DNA of 64,000 nt from JAJFJD01 sp965228975 (GCA_965228975.1 OZ245851.1:3348001-3412000); one strand, 5' to 3'. Numbered from the stretch's first letter, positions 51,117 through 60,130 are shown. A program made the numbers and translations. Notes: a model not told the origin generated them from the sequence alone.

Positions 51117-51980
51117 ATGGTGGCCGTAGAACGTATTGGGACCAGTTTCGTCGCTGAAATCTCGGATGTCGATCTCAGCCAGGATCTGACGGACGAGACA
51201 TGGCGGCAGCTTCATGATGCCTATCTCGAACATAAGGTGCTGTATTTTCACGGCCAACAACTCGCCGCTAAACAGCTTTGCAGCTTCGGCGAACGTTTCG
51301 GGGAAATCGTGCCGCATACGATCCGCCGCTTCTGGCACCAAGATGACAGCCGGATAACTGTCCTGTCGAACCGGGTCGAATATGGAAAACCGAAAGGGAT
51401 CAAGGATGCCGGGTCATTCTGGCACTCCGACTGGTCGTATCTGGAGCGCCCGGCCAACGTCACCATGCTTTATGCGGTCGAAATTCCCGCCGAGGGCGGC
51501 GACACCTTATTTTGCGATCTCGCCGCAGCCTATGACGCCCTGTCGCCCGCGATGAAGGAACGCCTCGCGCCGCTCAAATACGTCTGCCAATACCGCTATC
51601 ACAAGGATCGGAACCATCCGGAGTCCCGCTGGCAAATCATGACGGACGAGGAACGCGCCGAAAGCCCGGAACGCATACGCCCCGTTATTCGCACGCATCC
51701 GGAAACCGGCCGGAAATCGATCTTCGTATTCGACGGCGTAACCGGCGGCATCAAGAATATCGTCGGTATGTCCGAATCGGAGAGCGACGACCTGTTGCAA
51801 GAAATATTCGAGCATACGAATCAACCGCAATTCCAATACCGCTACAAATGGCGCGGAGCGGGCGACCTGCTGATGTGGGACAACCGTTGCACGATGCATG
51901 CGGCAACCACCGCCGACCTACCGCCGACCCATATCCGCGAACTGCACCGGATCAGTACGCTGGGGAGCGTTCCCGCGTGA
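51117..51980 (+). CDS. TauD/TfdA family 2-oxoglutarate-dependent dioxygenase
   Basis: 287 residues with the Fe(II) facial triad in FWHSDWSYL (His, Asp) and CTMHAATTADLPP (His), and the 2-oxoglutarate-binding arginine in RELHRIS close to the C-terminus. LYFHGQQL and EIVPHTIRRFWH are typical of TauD-type enzymes. It hydroxylates a small acid or sulfonate, releasing succinate and CO2. The start at 51117 precedes a compact N-terminus MVAVERIGTSFVAEI. Its stop overlaps the start of the MBL gene (GTGA), so both probably act on one substrate. Confidence 0.9.
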   Translation: MVAVERIGTSFVAEISDVDLSQDLTDETWRQLHDAYLEHKVLYFHGQQLAAKQLCSFGERFGEIVPHTIRRFWHQDDSRITVLSNRVEYGKPKGIKDAGSFWHSDWSYLERPANVTMLYAVEIPAEGGDTLFCDLAAAYDALSPAMKERLAPLKYVCQYRYHKDRNHPESRWQIMTDEERAESPERIRPVIRTHPETGRKSIFVFDGVTGGIKNIVGMSESESDDLLQEIFEHTNQPQFQYRYKWRGAGDLLMWDNRCTMHAATTADLPPTHIRELHRISTLGSVPA

Positions 51981-52780
51981 CCGAGCCGCACCGCTACGCG
52001 CTATATGCCGTCCGGTACGCGCATAATCCACACCGGCGCCGAAGTCACAATTTCATCGTCGGCGACCCGCATGACGGGCCAATGCCGATGGACTATTTCA
52101 TCTGGGTCGCGGTAGGCGATAAACGCACCGTCGTCATCGACATGGGCTTCACAGAAGAGACGGCCGCAAAACGAAACCATGACTATTTTCGTTGCCCGAG
52201 TGACGGGCTGCGGCTGGTCGGCGTCGATCCGGAAACGGTGAACGACGTCATCATCACGCATATGCACTGGGACCATGTGGGCAACTTCGACAAGTTTCCC
52301 CGTGCGCAATTCCATATCCAAGAAGCCGAGCAACGTTACATCACCGGCCGTGACACGCACTGGAAGGGCTTCAAGCATGGTGTGATGGTCGACGACGTCT
52401 GTACCTTGGTCCGCAACGTGTATCGCGACAGAGTCACCTTCCACAACGGCAACGCGACGCTGGCTCCCGGCATTAGTGTCCATCTGGTGGGCGGCCACAC
52501 AAAAGGGCATCAGATCGCCCGCATCTTCACCAAACGCGGCTGGGTCGTCGTTGCCTCGGATGCGGCGCATTACTACGCCAATATGGAAAAACGCAGTCCC
52601 TTCCCTGCGGTTTACAACGTAGGAGACAATATCTTGTCCTTCGACACGGCAGTCGAATTAGCCGAGTCGCCGGAGCATGTCATACCGGGCCACGACCCCC
52701 TTGTCATGGTGCGCTATCCGGCCGTTTCCGCTGATTTGGACGGCATCGCCGTGCGGCTCGACGCAGCGCCCGCCGCCTGA
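51977..52780 (+). CDS. MBL-fold hydrolase, N-acyl homoserine lactonase-like
   Basis: 267 residues from a GTG that overlaps the TauD stop by 4 bp. The metallo-beta-lactamase motif is complete: HMHWDHVGN (about residues 95-103), the later HTKGHQ histidine, SDAAHYYAN aspartate and PGHDPL histidine. FHIQEAEQRYITGRD and the overall length are like AttM/AiiA lactonases, but quorum quenching is not implied: many catabolic lactonases share the fold. Coupling to a dioxygenase suggests hydrolysis of an ester or lactone produced by it. Confidence 0.88.
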   Translation: MTEPHRYALYAVRYAHNPHRRRSHNFIVGDPHDGPMPMDYFIWVAVGDKRTVVIDMGFTEETAAKRNHDYFRCPSDGLRLVGVDPETVNDVIITHMHWDHVGNFDKFPRAQFHIQEAEQRYITGRDTHWKGFKHGVMVDDVCTLVRNVYRDRVTFHNGNATLAPGISVHLVGGHTKGHQIARIFTKRGWVVVASDAAHYYANMEKRSPFPAVYNVGDNILSFDTAVELAESPEHVIPGHDPLVMVRYPAVSADLDGIAVRLDAAPAA

Positions 52781-52859
52781 CGGGGCATCGACGATGCGCT
52801 CGTTTGACGCCGCCAATTGACTCGTCCGAGACGCCGATTTAGTTAAACAGACAAGCAGA

Positions 52860-52873
52860 ATTGGTCCGGACAA
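52860..52873. promoter_or_regulatory. palindromic operator candidate, ATTGGTCCGGACAA
   Basis: The GTCCGGAC palindrome (52864-52871) lies 73 bp before the HMG-CoA lyase start. It matches the site at 349-362 in 13 of 14 positions. TTGACT (52817-52822) with a weak -10 in TAGTTAAAC (52840-52848) may be the promoter, leaving the palindrome just downstream as a roadblock. The shared site suggests that one regulator governs both loci. Confidence 0.5.
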
Positions 52874-52945
52874 AAATATCCGGCGAGATACGGTATGCAC
52901 GCCCAACGGGCAGCGAAGATCCGTTTCAAACAAGGGAGTTACGCC

Positions 52946-53920
52946 ATGCGCGACGGCAATGACGTTCATGTCTGTGAAGTGGGGCTGCGGGATGGGCTGC
53001 AGAATGTACAGACATTCTTCCCGACCGACCAGAAAATCGCCTGGATCGAGGCCGAAGCCGCGGCGGGCATGCCGGAAATCGAGGTCTGTTCCTTCGTGCC
53101 GCCGAAGCTCCTGCCGCAATTCGCGGACGCGAAAGAGGTTTGCGCCGCCGCACTGCCCATCGCCGAGAAACACGACGGTCTGGTGATCTCCGCCCTGATG
53201 CCCAATCTGAAGGGCGCGGAGAACGGCCTCGCCGCCGGGGTCCACAAATTGAATTACGTGACCTCGGTCAGCGTGAAGCACAACCTCGCAAATGTCCGCA
53301 TGACGCCGGACGAGTCGGTCGACGCCTTCAAAAAAATCGTCGCATTGCGCGACGAGAAGGCGAAAGAGAACGGTCGCCGCGTGCGCCTGTTCGTCGGTCT
53401 GTCAACCGCGCTTGGCTGCACCATCGAAGGCCAGGTCGATCCCGACGCCGTCGTCCGGTTGGCGGAGAAGTTTCTGGATGCGGGCGCGGACGAACTCGCC
53501 ATCGCCGACACCGTGGGTTACGCCAACCCGTCGCAGGTCAAGAGTCTGTTCAAGCTCATGTACGGCACCTTCGGCGACGACCTGCCGTTAACCGTGCATC
53601 TGCACGATACAAGGGGGCTCGGCATCGCGAATGCGCTGGCCGCGCTCGAAACCGGTGTCCGGCGTTTCGACGCATCGCTGGCCGGCTTGGGCGGCTGCCC
53701 ATACGCGCCGGGCGCGACCGGCAACATCGTAATGGACGATCTGGTCTTCATGCTGGAAGGCATGGGGATGAAAACCGGCGTGAACCTGGACAAGCTGGTG
53801 GCGGTCCGCGAGATCGTCGCGCGCAACCTGCCGGACGAAACGCTCAACGGCGGCCTCGCGAAATCGGGCCCACCGAAAGGATTCGTTCCTGCCTCCTCCT
53901 TCGCGGCCGCCGCGGAATAG
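52946..53920 (+). CDS. hydroxymethylglutaryl-CoA lyase
   Basis: 324 residues of the HMGL-like DRE-TIM family. It has VCEVGLRDGLQN (R and D of the active site near residues 13-16), VHLHDTRGLG with the metal histidines, and the signature SLAGLGGCPYAPGATGN containing the conserved cysteine. It cleaves HMG-CoA into acetoacetate and acetyl-CoA, the last step of leucine breakdown. A related citramalyl-CoA lyase activity is possible. AAGGGAG supports the ATG at 52946. It leads a long co-directional operon of acyl-CoA enzymes. Confidence 0.93.
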   Translation: MRDGNDVHVCEVGLRDGLQNVQTFFPTDQKIAWIEAEAAAGMPEIEVCSFVPPKLLPQFADAKEVCAAALPIAEKHDGLVISALMPNLKGAENGLAAGVHKLNYVTSVSVKHNLANVRMTPDESVDAFKKIVALRDEKAKENGRRVRLFVGLSTALGCTIEGQVDPDAVVRLAEKFLDAGADELAIADTVGYANPSQVKSLFKLMYGTFGDDLPLTVHLHDTRGLGIANALAALETGVRRFDASLAGLGGCPYAPGATGNIVMDDLVFMLEGMGMKTGVNLDKLVAVREIVARNLPDETLNGGLAKSGPPKGFVPASSFAAAAE

Positions 53921-53932
53921 GCCCGGCGCGGC

Positions 53933-55120
53933 ATGTCGGATATCGACGCATCGGTCCCTTGCGGGCAGGACTATCCGGAAATTCGCGAATCCGTTCTCAA
54001 ACTCTGCGCGGATTTTCCGGCGGAGTATTGGCGCGACCTGGAAAACCAACCGCCATCGGGCAGCTACCCGACCGATTTCGTTCAAGCGCTGACCGATGCG
54101 GGGTATCTCGCCGCCTTGATCCCGGAGGAATACGGCGGCGCCGGCCTGCCGATCCGCGCCGGGGCGGTGATCCTGGAAACGATTAATACGGCCGGCTGCA
54201 GTGCCTCCGCTTGCCACGCCCAAATGTATACGATGGGCACGGTCCTTCGGCATGGCACACCCGAACAAAAGAACGAGTATCTGCCGAAGATTGCAGCCGG
54301 CGAATTGCGGCTGCAGGCCTTCGCGATCACCGAGCCGACGACCGGGTCGGACACGACGCAACTCAAGACTCGCGCGGAGAAGGACGGCAACGGGTACCGG
54401 ATCAACGGGCAGAAGGTCTGGATCAGCCGGGCTGCGCATTCGGACCTTATGCTCCTGCTGGCGCGCACCACGCCAGCCGAGGACTCAAAGCGACGGACCG
54501 ACGGTATATCCACCTTCCTGATCGACATGCGGGAAGCGAAGGGGAACGGCCTGGAAATCCGACCCATCGACGCCATGGTGAACCACAACACGACCGAGGT
54601 TTTCTTCGACGACCTCAAGATTCCCGCGAGCAGCCTGATCGGCGAGGAAGGCAAAGGGTTCCGCTATATTCTCGACGGCATGAACGCGGAGCGCTGCCTG
54701 GTGTCGAGCGAAGCCATCGGGAACGGCCGCTATTTCGTGAAAAAGGCGGTCGACTACGCGAACGAACGCGTGGTGTTCGGCCGCCCCATCGGTCAGAACC
54801 AAGGCATCCAATTTCCTATCGCCGGCGCCTATGCCCAGTTGGAGGCCGCCGACCTGATGGTTCAGAAGGCGACCGCCATGTTCGATGCGGGCGTGCCCTG
54901 CGGCGCGGAAGCGAATATCGGCAAGTTCCTGTCGGGCGACGCGGCCTGGGCCTGCGCCGAGGCCTGCTTCACGACCTTCGGCGGCTTCGCCTTCGCCCGC
55001 GAATACGATGTGGAACGCAAATGGCGGGAATGCCGGCTGTCGCGGAACGCGCCGGTCGCCCCGAACATGATCATGAATTTCATCGGCCAGCATGTCCTCG
55101 GCATGCCGCGGTCCTACTGA
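53933..55120 (+). CDS. acyl-CoA dehydrogenase, first of a tandem pair
   Basis: 395 residues with the full ACAD fold: helical N-domain, FAD-contacting TEPTTGSDTTQLKTRAEKDG (near 133-152), middle beta domain with VWISRAAHSDLML, and C-domain. The GMNAER motif carries a glutamate at the position used as base in isovaleryl-CoA dehydrogenase, while the usual late glutamate (EGT) is absent (NAPVAPNMI instead). It is gapless and roughly three quarters identical by eye to the next gene. It oxidises an acyl-CoA to the enoyl-CoA. The start is 12 bp after the lyase gene. Confidence 0.92.
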   Translation: MSDIDASVPCGQDYPEIRESVLKLCADFPAEYWRDLENQPPSGSYPTDFVQALTDAGYLAALIPEEYGGAGLPIRAGAVILETINTAGCSASACHAQMYTMGTVLRHGTPEQKNEYLPKIAAGELRLQAFAITEPTTGSDTTQLKTRAEKDGNGYRINGQKVWISRAAHSDLMLLLARTTPAEDSKRRTDGISTFLIDMREAKGNGLEIRPIDAMVNHNTTEVFFDDLKIPASSLIGEEGKGFRYILDGMNAERCLVSSEAIGNGRYFVKKAVDYANERVVFGRPIGQNQGIQFPIAGAYAQLEAADLMVQKATAMFDAGVPCGAEANIGKFLSGDAAWACAEACFTTFGGFAFAREYDVERKWRECRLSRNAPVAPNMIMNFIGQHVLGMPRSY

Positions 55121-55140
55121 TACGGGACATTAGGAGACCC

Positions 55141-56328
55141 ATGAGCGACACCGAAACCGCCATTCAAATCGGCGAGGACTATCCGGAACTCCGGGATGCC
55201 GTGAAGAAGCTCTGCGCCGATTTCCCCGGCGAGTACTGGCGTGGCCTGGAAGACCAGAATGTCGACGGCAGCTATCCCACCGAATTCGTCAAGACGTTGA
55301 CGGAGTCCGGCTTTCTGGCGGCCTTGATCCCGGAAGAATACGGCGGCGCCGGCCTACCGATACGGGCGGGCGCGGTGATACTGGAAACGATCCACGAGAG
55401 TGGCTGCAGCGCCGGGGCGGTTCATGCGCAGATGTACACGATGGGGACGGTCCTGCGGCACGGCAGCAAGGAGCAGAAGCAGGAATACCTGCCGAAGATC
55501 GCCTCCGGAGAGTTACGCCTGCAAGCCTTCGGCGTGACGGAACCGACGACCGGCTCCGACACGACGCAGCTCAAGACCCGGGCAGAAAAAGACGGTAACG
55601 GCTATCGCATCAACGGACAGAAGGTCTGGACCAGCCGGGCGCTGCATTCCGACCTGATGCTGTTGCTCGCCCGCACAACGCCAGCGGACCAGACTAAGAA
55701 ACGCAGCGACGGCCTGTCCTGCTTCCTTGTCGACCTGCGCGAAGCCCGCGGCAACGGCTGCGACATCCAGCCGCTCGACGCGATGATCAACCACAACACC
55801 ACCGAAGTGTTTTTCGACAATTTGTGGATTCCGTCCACCAGCCTGATCGGCGAGGAAGGCAAAGGATTCCGCTATATCCTCGACGGCATGAACGCCGAAC
55901 GGATCCTGATCTCCGCCGAAGCACTCGGCGACTGCAAATTCTTCGTCGAGAAAGCGGTCGAATATTCCAAGGAGCGCGTCGTTTTCGGTAATCCGATCGG
56001 TCAGTATCAAGGCATCCAGTTCCCCATCGCCAAGGCCTACGCCGAATATCAGGGCGCGGACATGATGGCGCGGAAAGCTGCCGCGCTGTTCGATGCCGGA
56101 CAGCCATGCGGCGCCGAGGCTAACATGGCCAAGCACTTGTCGGGCGAGGCCGCCTGGGCCTGCGGCGAGGCCTGCTTCACGACCCATGGCGGGTTCGCAT
56201 TCGCACGGGAATACGACGTGGAACGCAAATGGCGGGAAGCCCGGATATTCCGGACGGCACCGATTTCGACCAACATGATCCTGGCCTATATCGGGCAACA
56301 TATCTTGGGCATGCCGCGATCCTACTGA
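55141..56328 (+). CDS. acyl-CoA dehydrogenase, second of a tandem pair
   Basis: 395 residues, the same length as the preceding gene and gapless against it, so the two are products of duplication. FAD motif TEPTTGSDTTQLKTRAEKDG and GMNAER glutamate are kept; the late EGT position reads TAPISTNMI. The C-terminal ends are nearly the same (IGQHILGMPRSY). Differences cluster in the N-terminal helices and around residues 270-310, where substrate length is often set, so the copies may serve different chain lengths or form a heteromer. TAGGAG precedes the ATG. Confidence 0.92.
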   Translation: MSDTETAIQIGEDYPELRDAVKKLCADFPGEYWRGLEDQNVDGSYPTEFVKTLTESGFLAALIPEEYGGAGLPIRAGAVILETIHESGCSAGAVHAQMYTMGTVLRHGSKEQKQEYLPKIASGELRLQAFGVTEPTTGSDTTQLKTRAEKDGNGYRINGQKVWTSRALHSDLMLLLARTTPADQTKKRSDGLSCFLVDLREARGNGCDIQPLDAMINHNTTEVFFDNLWIPSTSLIGEEGKGFRYILDGMNAERILISAEALGDCKFFVEKAVEYSKERVVFGNPIGQYQGIQFPIAKAYAEYQGADMMARKAAALFDAGQPCGAEANMAKHLSGEAAWACGEACFTTHGGFAFAREYDVERKWREARIFRTAPISTNMILAYIGQHILGMPRSY

Positions 56329-56359
56329 CCGGCAACCTCAATAGAAAAAAGTACACCGC

Positions 56360-57202
56360 ATGACCGATCCGGTCGTCCTGCGACGAAGCCTCTTGATGAC
56401 ATCGGCGCTCAGCCCCGATGAGTTCCGGGCATTGTTGGAAAGCGGCGCGGATATGGTGTGCGCCGATTTGGAAGACGGGACAGCCATCGACCGCAAGGCC
56501 GAGGCACGCGCCGCCGTCTTCGACATGTTCGCCGGGAGCGCAGCATGCCGCCGCCTACTGCGGGTGAATTCCCCCCGCACCGCCAACGGAATGCGAGACC
56601 TTTTAGGCGTCATCGAAGCGCCGACGCCGCCGGACGGCATTATCCTGCCGAAAGTAAGCTGTCCTGAGGACGTTGCACAGGTAGCAGACGTACTGCGCCC
56701 GGCATCGCCGGATATCGAAATCCTTGCCCTAATCGAAAGTCCGGAAGGGCTGCGCCGTGTCGACGACATCGCCGTGGCCGCACCGGAACTAACTTGTTTG
56801 ATATTCGGAACCGCCGACTACAGCGCCGAAATCGGCAGCAATCGGGAATGGGATGCCCTTATCTACGGGCGCAGCCGGATCGTGAATGCCGCAAAGCATG
56901 CGCATATCGACGCGATGGACGGGGCATGGTTTGATCCGCATGACGAGGCAGGATTTCTGGAAGAATTGAACCGGGTCGTCGGCATGGGCTTTACCGGTAA
57001 AATTTCCTACGAGGCGGCGCATGTTGCACCCATCCATGCCGCGTTGACACCGACGGCCGAAGAAATCGAAGAGGCGCGGCAGATTATCGCGACCGCCGAG
57101 GCCGATAGGGTCGGGATCGCTCGGCTGGACGGCCGGATGGTCAACGAATCGATTGTCCGCTCCGCCCGCCGTATTTTGGCCGCGGCGGCACGAAGCAAGT
57201 GA
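56360..57202 (+). CDS. HpcH/HpaI aldolase family CoA-ester lyase (CitE-like)
   Basis: 280 residues of the citrate lyase beta-like group. Metal and substrate motifs include RRSLLMTSALSPDEF at the N-terminus, CADLEDGTAIDRKAEAR with the Mg-binding aspartate region, ILALIESPEGL with a metal glutamate and TCLIFGTADYSAEIG. Stand-alone CitE proteins cleave (S)-citramalyl-CoA or related hydroxyacyl-CoA thioesters to acetyl-CoA plus pyruvate or glyoxylate. It is followed by a MaoC hydratase, the order seen in Mycobacterium Rv2498c-Rv2499c. AGAAAAAAG precedes the start. Confidence 0.9.
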   Translation: MTDPVVLRRSLLMTSALSPDEFRALLESGADMVCADLEDGTAIDRKAEARAAVFDMFAGSAACRRLLRVNSPRTANGMRDLLGVIEAPTPPDGIILPKVSCPEDVAQVADVLRPASPDIEILALIESPEGLRRVDDIAVAAPELTCLIFGTADYSAEIGSNREWDALIYGRSRIVNAAKHAHIDAMDGAWFDPHDEAGFLEELNRVVGMGFTGKISYEAAHVAPIHAALTPTAEEIEEARQIIATAEADRVGIARLDGRMVNESIVRSARRILAAAARSK

Positions 57203-57215
57203 GGGAAGAAGATCC

Positions 57216-57731
57216 ATGGGCTATGACAGCAAGGAAGTCGGGCCGAACCGCTACCGCGAGGAGATCGGCCGGTATTTCGAGGATTTTGAAATCGGCGATG
57301 TCTATGAGCACCGCCCCGGCCGTACGATCAGCGAAGCGGATAACACCTGGTTCACTCTATTAACGATGAACACGCACCCGGTCCATTTCGACGCCAACTA
57401 TGCGGCGAAGAGCGAATTCGGCCAGTTGCTGGTCAACAGCGCGTTGACGCTATCGATCGTCGCCGGCATGAGCGTCAGCGATACCAGCCAGAAGGCGATC
57501 GCGAACCTGGGCTGGAACGACATCAAGCTGACCGCACCGGTCTTCGTGGGCGACACGATCTATGCCGAAAGCGAAGTCCTGGACAAACGGGAATCGAAAT
57601 CGCGCCCGACGCAAGGCATTGTCAGCATCAAGACCATCGGAAAGAAGGCCGATGGAACCGTCTTCATGACCTATGACCGCACCATGCTGATCCCGAAACG
57701 CGGGCACGGCGTCGACGACTTAATGGAGTAA
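57216..57731 (+). CDS. MaoC family acyl-CoA hydratase
   Basis: 171 residues with a single hot-dog fold. FEDFEIGDVYEHRPGRTISEADN leads to the hydratase motif NTHPVHFDANYA (catalytic Asp/His pattern) around residues 51-62, and the central helix GQLLVNSALTLSIVAG. It hydrates an enoyl-CoA, most simply a methyl-dicarboxylyl- or branched enoyl-CoA made by the neighbouring dehydrogenases. Its start at 57216 is behind GAGGGAAG. It lies between the CitE-like lyase gene (14 bp upstream) and a third dehydrogenase gene (8 bp downstream). Confidence 0.9.
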   Translation: MGYDSKEVGPNRYREEIGRYFEDFEIGDVYEHRPGRTISEADNTWFTLLTMNTHPVHFDANYAAKSEFGQLLVNSALTLSIVAGMSVSDTSQKAIANLGWNDIKLTAPVFVGDTIYAESEVLDKRESKSRPTQGIVSIKTIGKKADGTVFMTYDRTMLIPKRGHGVDDLME

Positions 57732-57738
57732 TCGAGCA

Positions 57739-58899
57739 ATGACCGTAACGTCGGAACAGGACGAACAGGAAATTTTGATCCTGGAAGCGGTGGATCGTTT
57801 TCTCGACCGCGACGTCAAGCCGTATGTGATGGAGCTTGAACATAACGACACCTATCCGGAGGAAATCGTCGAGAAGATGAAGGAATTGGGGTTGTTCGGC
57901 TCCATTATCCAAGAGGAATACGGCGGACTCGGCCTCTCCTGCCTGACCTACGCGAAAATCGTCGAGCGCGTGGCCACGGTCTGGATGTCGCTGTCCGGTA
58001 TCTTCAATTCGCATCTCATCATGGCGTCGGCGGTGCAACGCGCCGGCACTGAGGAGCAAAAGCAAAAATGGTTGCCGAAATTCGCGAGCGGCGAGATACG
58101 CGGCGGTCTCGCCCTGACCGAACCGAACTGCGGCACCGACTTGCAGGCGATCCGCACCCGGGCAACGAAGCAGGGCAACGGCTATGTGGTGAACGGTACC
58201 AAGACCTGGATATCCAATGGTATTCACGGCACGTGTTTTGCCGTGATGGTGAAGACCGATCCAGGTGCGGAGCCGCGTCACAAGGGCATCAGCTTGTTTC
58301 TGATCGAAAAAGGGGAGGGGTTCCAGGTCTCGCGGAAACTGGAAAAGCTCGGCTACAAGGGGATCGACTCCGCCGAATTGGTTTTCGACGAATGCCAGGT
58401 GCCGCATGAGAACCTGGTCGGTGGCGTCGAAGGCCAAGGATTCAAGCATGTGATGGGCGGGTTGGAACTGGGCCGAATCAATGTAGCGGCGCGCGGCGTC
58501 GGCGTAGCACAGGCGGCGCTCGACGAGGCGGTGAAGTATTCGCAGCAACGGCAAACCTTCGGCAAGCCGATCTGCGAACACCAAGCCATACAGATCAACA
58601 TGGCCGACATGGCAACCCGTACCGAGGCGGCCCGCCTGCTGGTCCATCAAGCCGCCAATGCCTTCGATAAGGGCGAGCGGTGCGATATGGAAGCAGGTAT
58701 GGCGAAACTCTTCGCGACCGAGGCCGCCGTCACGAACTCAATGGATTCAATGCGAGTGCATGGCGGTTACGGATACTCCAAGGAGTTTGCCGTCGAGCGC
58801 TTCTATCGCGACGCTCCCTTGCTGACCATCGGCGAAGGCACCAACGAATTGCAGCGCATCATCATCGCGCGGCAGCTGATCCAACGAAATCCAATCTAG
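57739..58899 (+). CDS. acyl-CoA dehydrogenase with canonical catalytic glutamate
   Basis: 386 residues. It has the FAD-side signatures TEPNCGTDLQAIRTRATKQG and KTWISNGIHG, and a C-terminal IGEGTNELQR whose first glutamate after G is the normal catalytic base. At the isovaleryl-type position it has LELGRINVA, without the glutamate. It therefore differs in active-site design from the tandem pair upstream. Comparable genes next to CitE and MaoC (fadE19 in Mycobacterium) act in branched-chain or methyl-succinyl type oxidation. The start is 8 bp after the MaoC gene. Confidence 0.92.
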   Translation: MTVTSEQDEQEILILEAVDRFLDRDVKPYVMELEHNDTYPEEIVEKMKELGLFGSIIQEEYGGLGLSCLTYAKIVERVATVWMSLSGIFNSHLIMASAVQRAGTEEQKQKWLPKFASGEIRGGLALTEPNCGTDLQAIRTRATKQGNGYVVNGTKTWISNGIHGTCFAVMVKTDPGAEPRHKGISLFLIEKGEGFQVSRKLEKLGYKGIDSAELVFDECQVPHENLVGGVEGQGFKHVMGGLELGRINVAARGVGVAQAALDEAVKYSQQRQTFGKPICEHQAIQINMADMATRTEAARLLVHQAANAFDKGERCDMEAGMAKLFATEAAVTNSMDSMRVHGGYGYSKEFAVERFYRDAPLLTIGEGTNELQRIIIARQLIQRNPI

Positions 58900-58913
58900 G
58901 CGGAGAGTCATCG

Positions 58914-60113
58914 ATGCTGCCTTTAGACGGCGTCCGCGTGCTGGCAATCGAACAATACGGCGCTGGCCCCTGGGGAACCCAATACTTGGCGGACATCGGC
59001 GCCGAAGTGATCAAGATCGAGAACCCGAAGGACGGCGGCGATATGGGCCGCGCGGTCGGCCCGTTCTTTATAGACGACGATTCTACGAACAGCAGCGCCA
59101 GCCTGTTCTTTCAAAGCATCAACCGCAATAAGCGGAGTCTTACGCTCGACCTCTCTTCGCCCGACGGTCAGGCGATTTTCCATGACCTGGTGAAGACCGC
59201 GGACGCGGTGACCTGCAACCTGCGCGGCGATGTGCCGGAGAAACTCGGTCTGACCTACGAGACGCTCGGCAAACTCAATCCAAAGATCGTCTGTTCCTTT
59301 CTGACCGCCTATGGCCGAAGCGGCCCCCGCGCCACATGGCCGGGATATGATTATCTGATGCAGGCGGAAGCCGGCTATTTTTCGCTTACCGGCGAACCGG
59401 ATACGCCGCCAACCCGGTTCGGCCTGTCGATCGTCGATCTGATGACCGGCCTGGCAATGGCCTATGCAACCGTGTCCGCCATCCTCGCCGCCCGCGCCAG
59501 CGGCGCCGGCCGGAACATCGATACCAACCTGTTCGACCTGGCACTGACCAACGTGTCCTATCCGGCGACCTGGTATCTCAACACCGGGCACGTGCAGGGA
59601 CGCGAACCACGCTCTGGCCATCCTTCGCTAACGCCCTGCGCGCAATACAAGACCAAGGACGGATGGATCTTCATCATGTGCAACAAGGAGAAATTCTGGC
59701 CGATCCTGTGCAACATGATCGATCATCCGGAATGGGGCGAGGACGAGCGGTTTCTGCGCTTCAAGGACCGCCTGGACAACAGAGCATTAATCCAGGACAT
59801 GCTGGATGAAGCGTTATCGGTGCGCACGACCGATGAATGGCTGGATCATTTCGCCGGCCAGGTCCCGGCCGCACCGATCTACGATGTCCAGCAAGCGATG
59901 GATAATCCCTACGTATCCGAGACCGGCATGATCCAAGAGCTGATCCATCAGAACGGCATGCCGTTCCGCGTGCTCGACTGTCCCTTCGACGCGGGGGAGC
60001 CGACGCCAAGCCGGCCCGGCCCCGAACTCGGTCAGGACACCGACGACCTGCTCGCCGAGCTTGGCTATGACGCCTCAGGGATTTCGCGCTTGCGGGAAAA
60101 AGGTACGGTCTAG
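58914..60113 (+). CDS. CaiB/BaiF family (class III) CoA transferase
   Basis: 399 residues, standard for family III transferases. It opens PLDGVRVLAIEQYGAGPW and has ADIGAEVIKIENPKDGGDMGR, the SINRNKRSLTLDL segment and IVDLMTGLAMAYA where the catalytic aspartate lies. It moves CoA between carboxylates, for instance activating itaconate, mesaconate or a branched acid with succinyl- or acetyl-CoA. It closes the acyl-CoA operon, 14 bp after the dehydrogenase gene, and its presence supports entry of a free acid into the pathway. Confidence 0.92.
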   Translation: MLPLDGVRVLAIEQYGAGPWGTQYLADIGAEVIKIENPKDGGDMGRAVGPFFIDDDSTNSSASLFFQSINRNKRSLTLDLSSPDGQAIFHDLVKTADAVTCNLRGDVPEKLGLTYETLGKLNPKIVCSFLTAYGRSGPRATWPGYDYLMQAEAGYFSLTGEPDTPPTRFGLSIVDLMTGLAMAYATVSAILAARASGAGRNIDTNLFDLALTNVSYPATWYLNTGHVQGREPRSGHPSLTPCAQYKTKDGWIFIMCNKEKFWPILCNMIDHPEWGEDERFLRFKDRLDNRALIQDMLDEALSVRTTDEWLDHFAGQVPAAPIYDVQQAMDNPYVSETGMIQELIHQNGMPFRVLDCPFDAGEPTPSRPGPELGQDTDDLLAELGYDASGISRLREKGTV

Positions 60114-60130
60114 CGTTCCGACGCCGGCGA

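Noticed and set aside
50865..51341. Long N-terminal extension of the first EamA gene
   Set aside because: It runs antisense through the TauD gene and lacks a signal or domain; the ATG at 50864 starts the first membrane helix.
52001..52570. Minus-strand frame opposite the MBL gene
   Set aside because: Shadow frame without ribosome site or recognisable domain.
54211..55140. N-terminal extension of the second tandem dehydrogenase over the first
   Set aside because: It is a frame accident within the first gene; the ATG at 55141 has a ribosome site and gives the same length as the paralogue.
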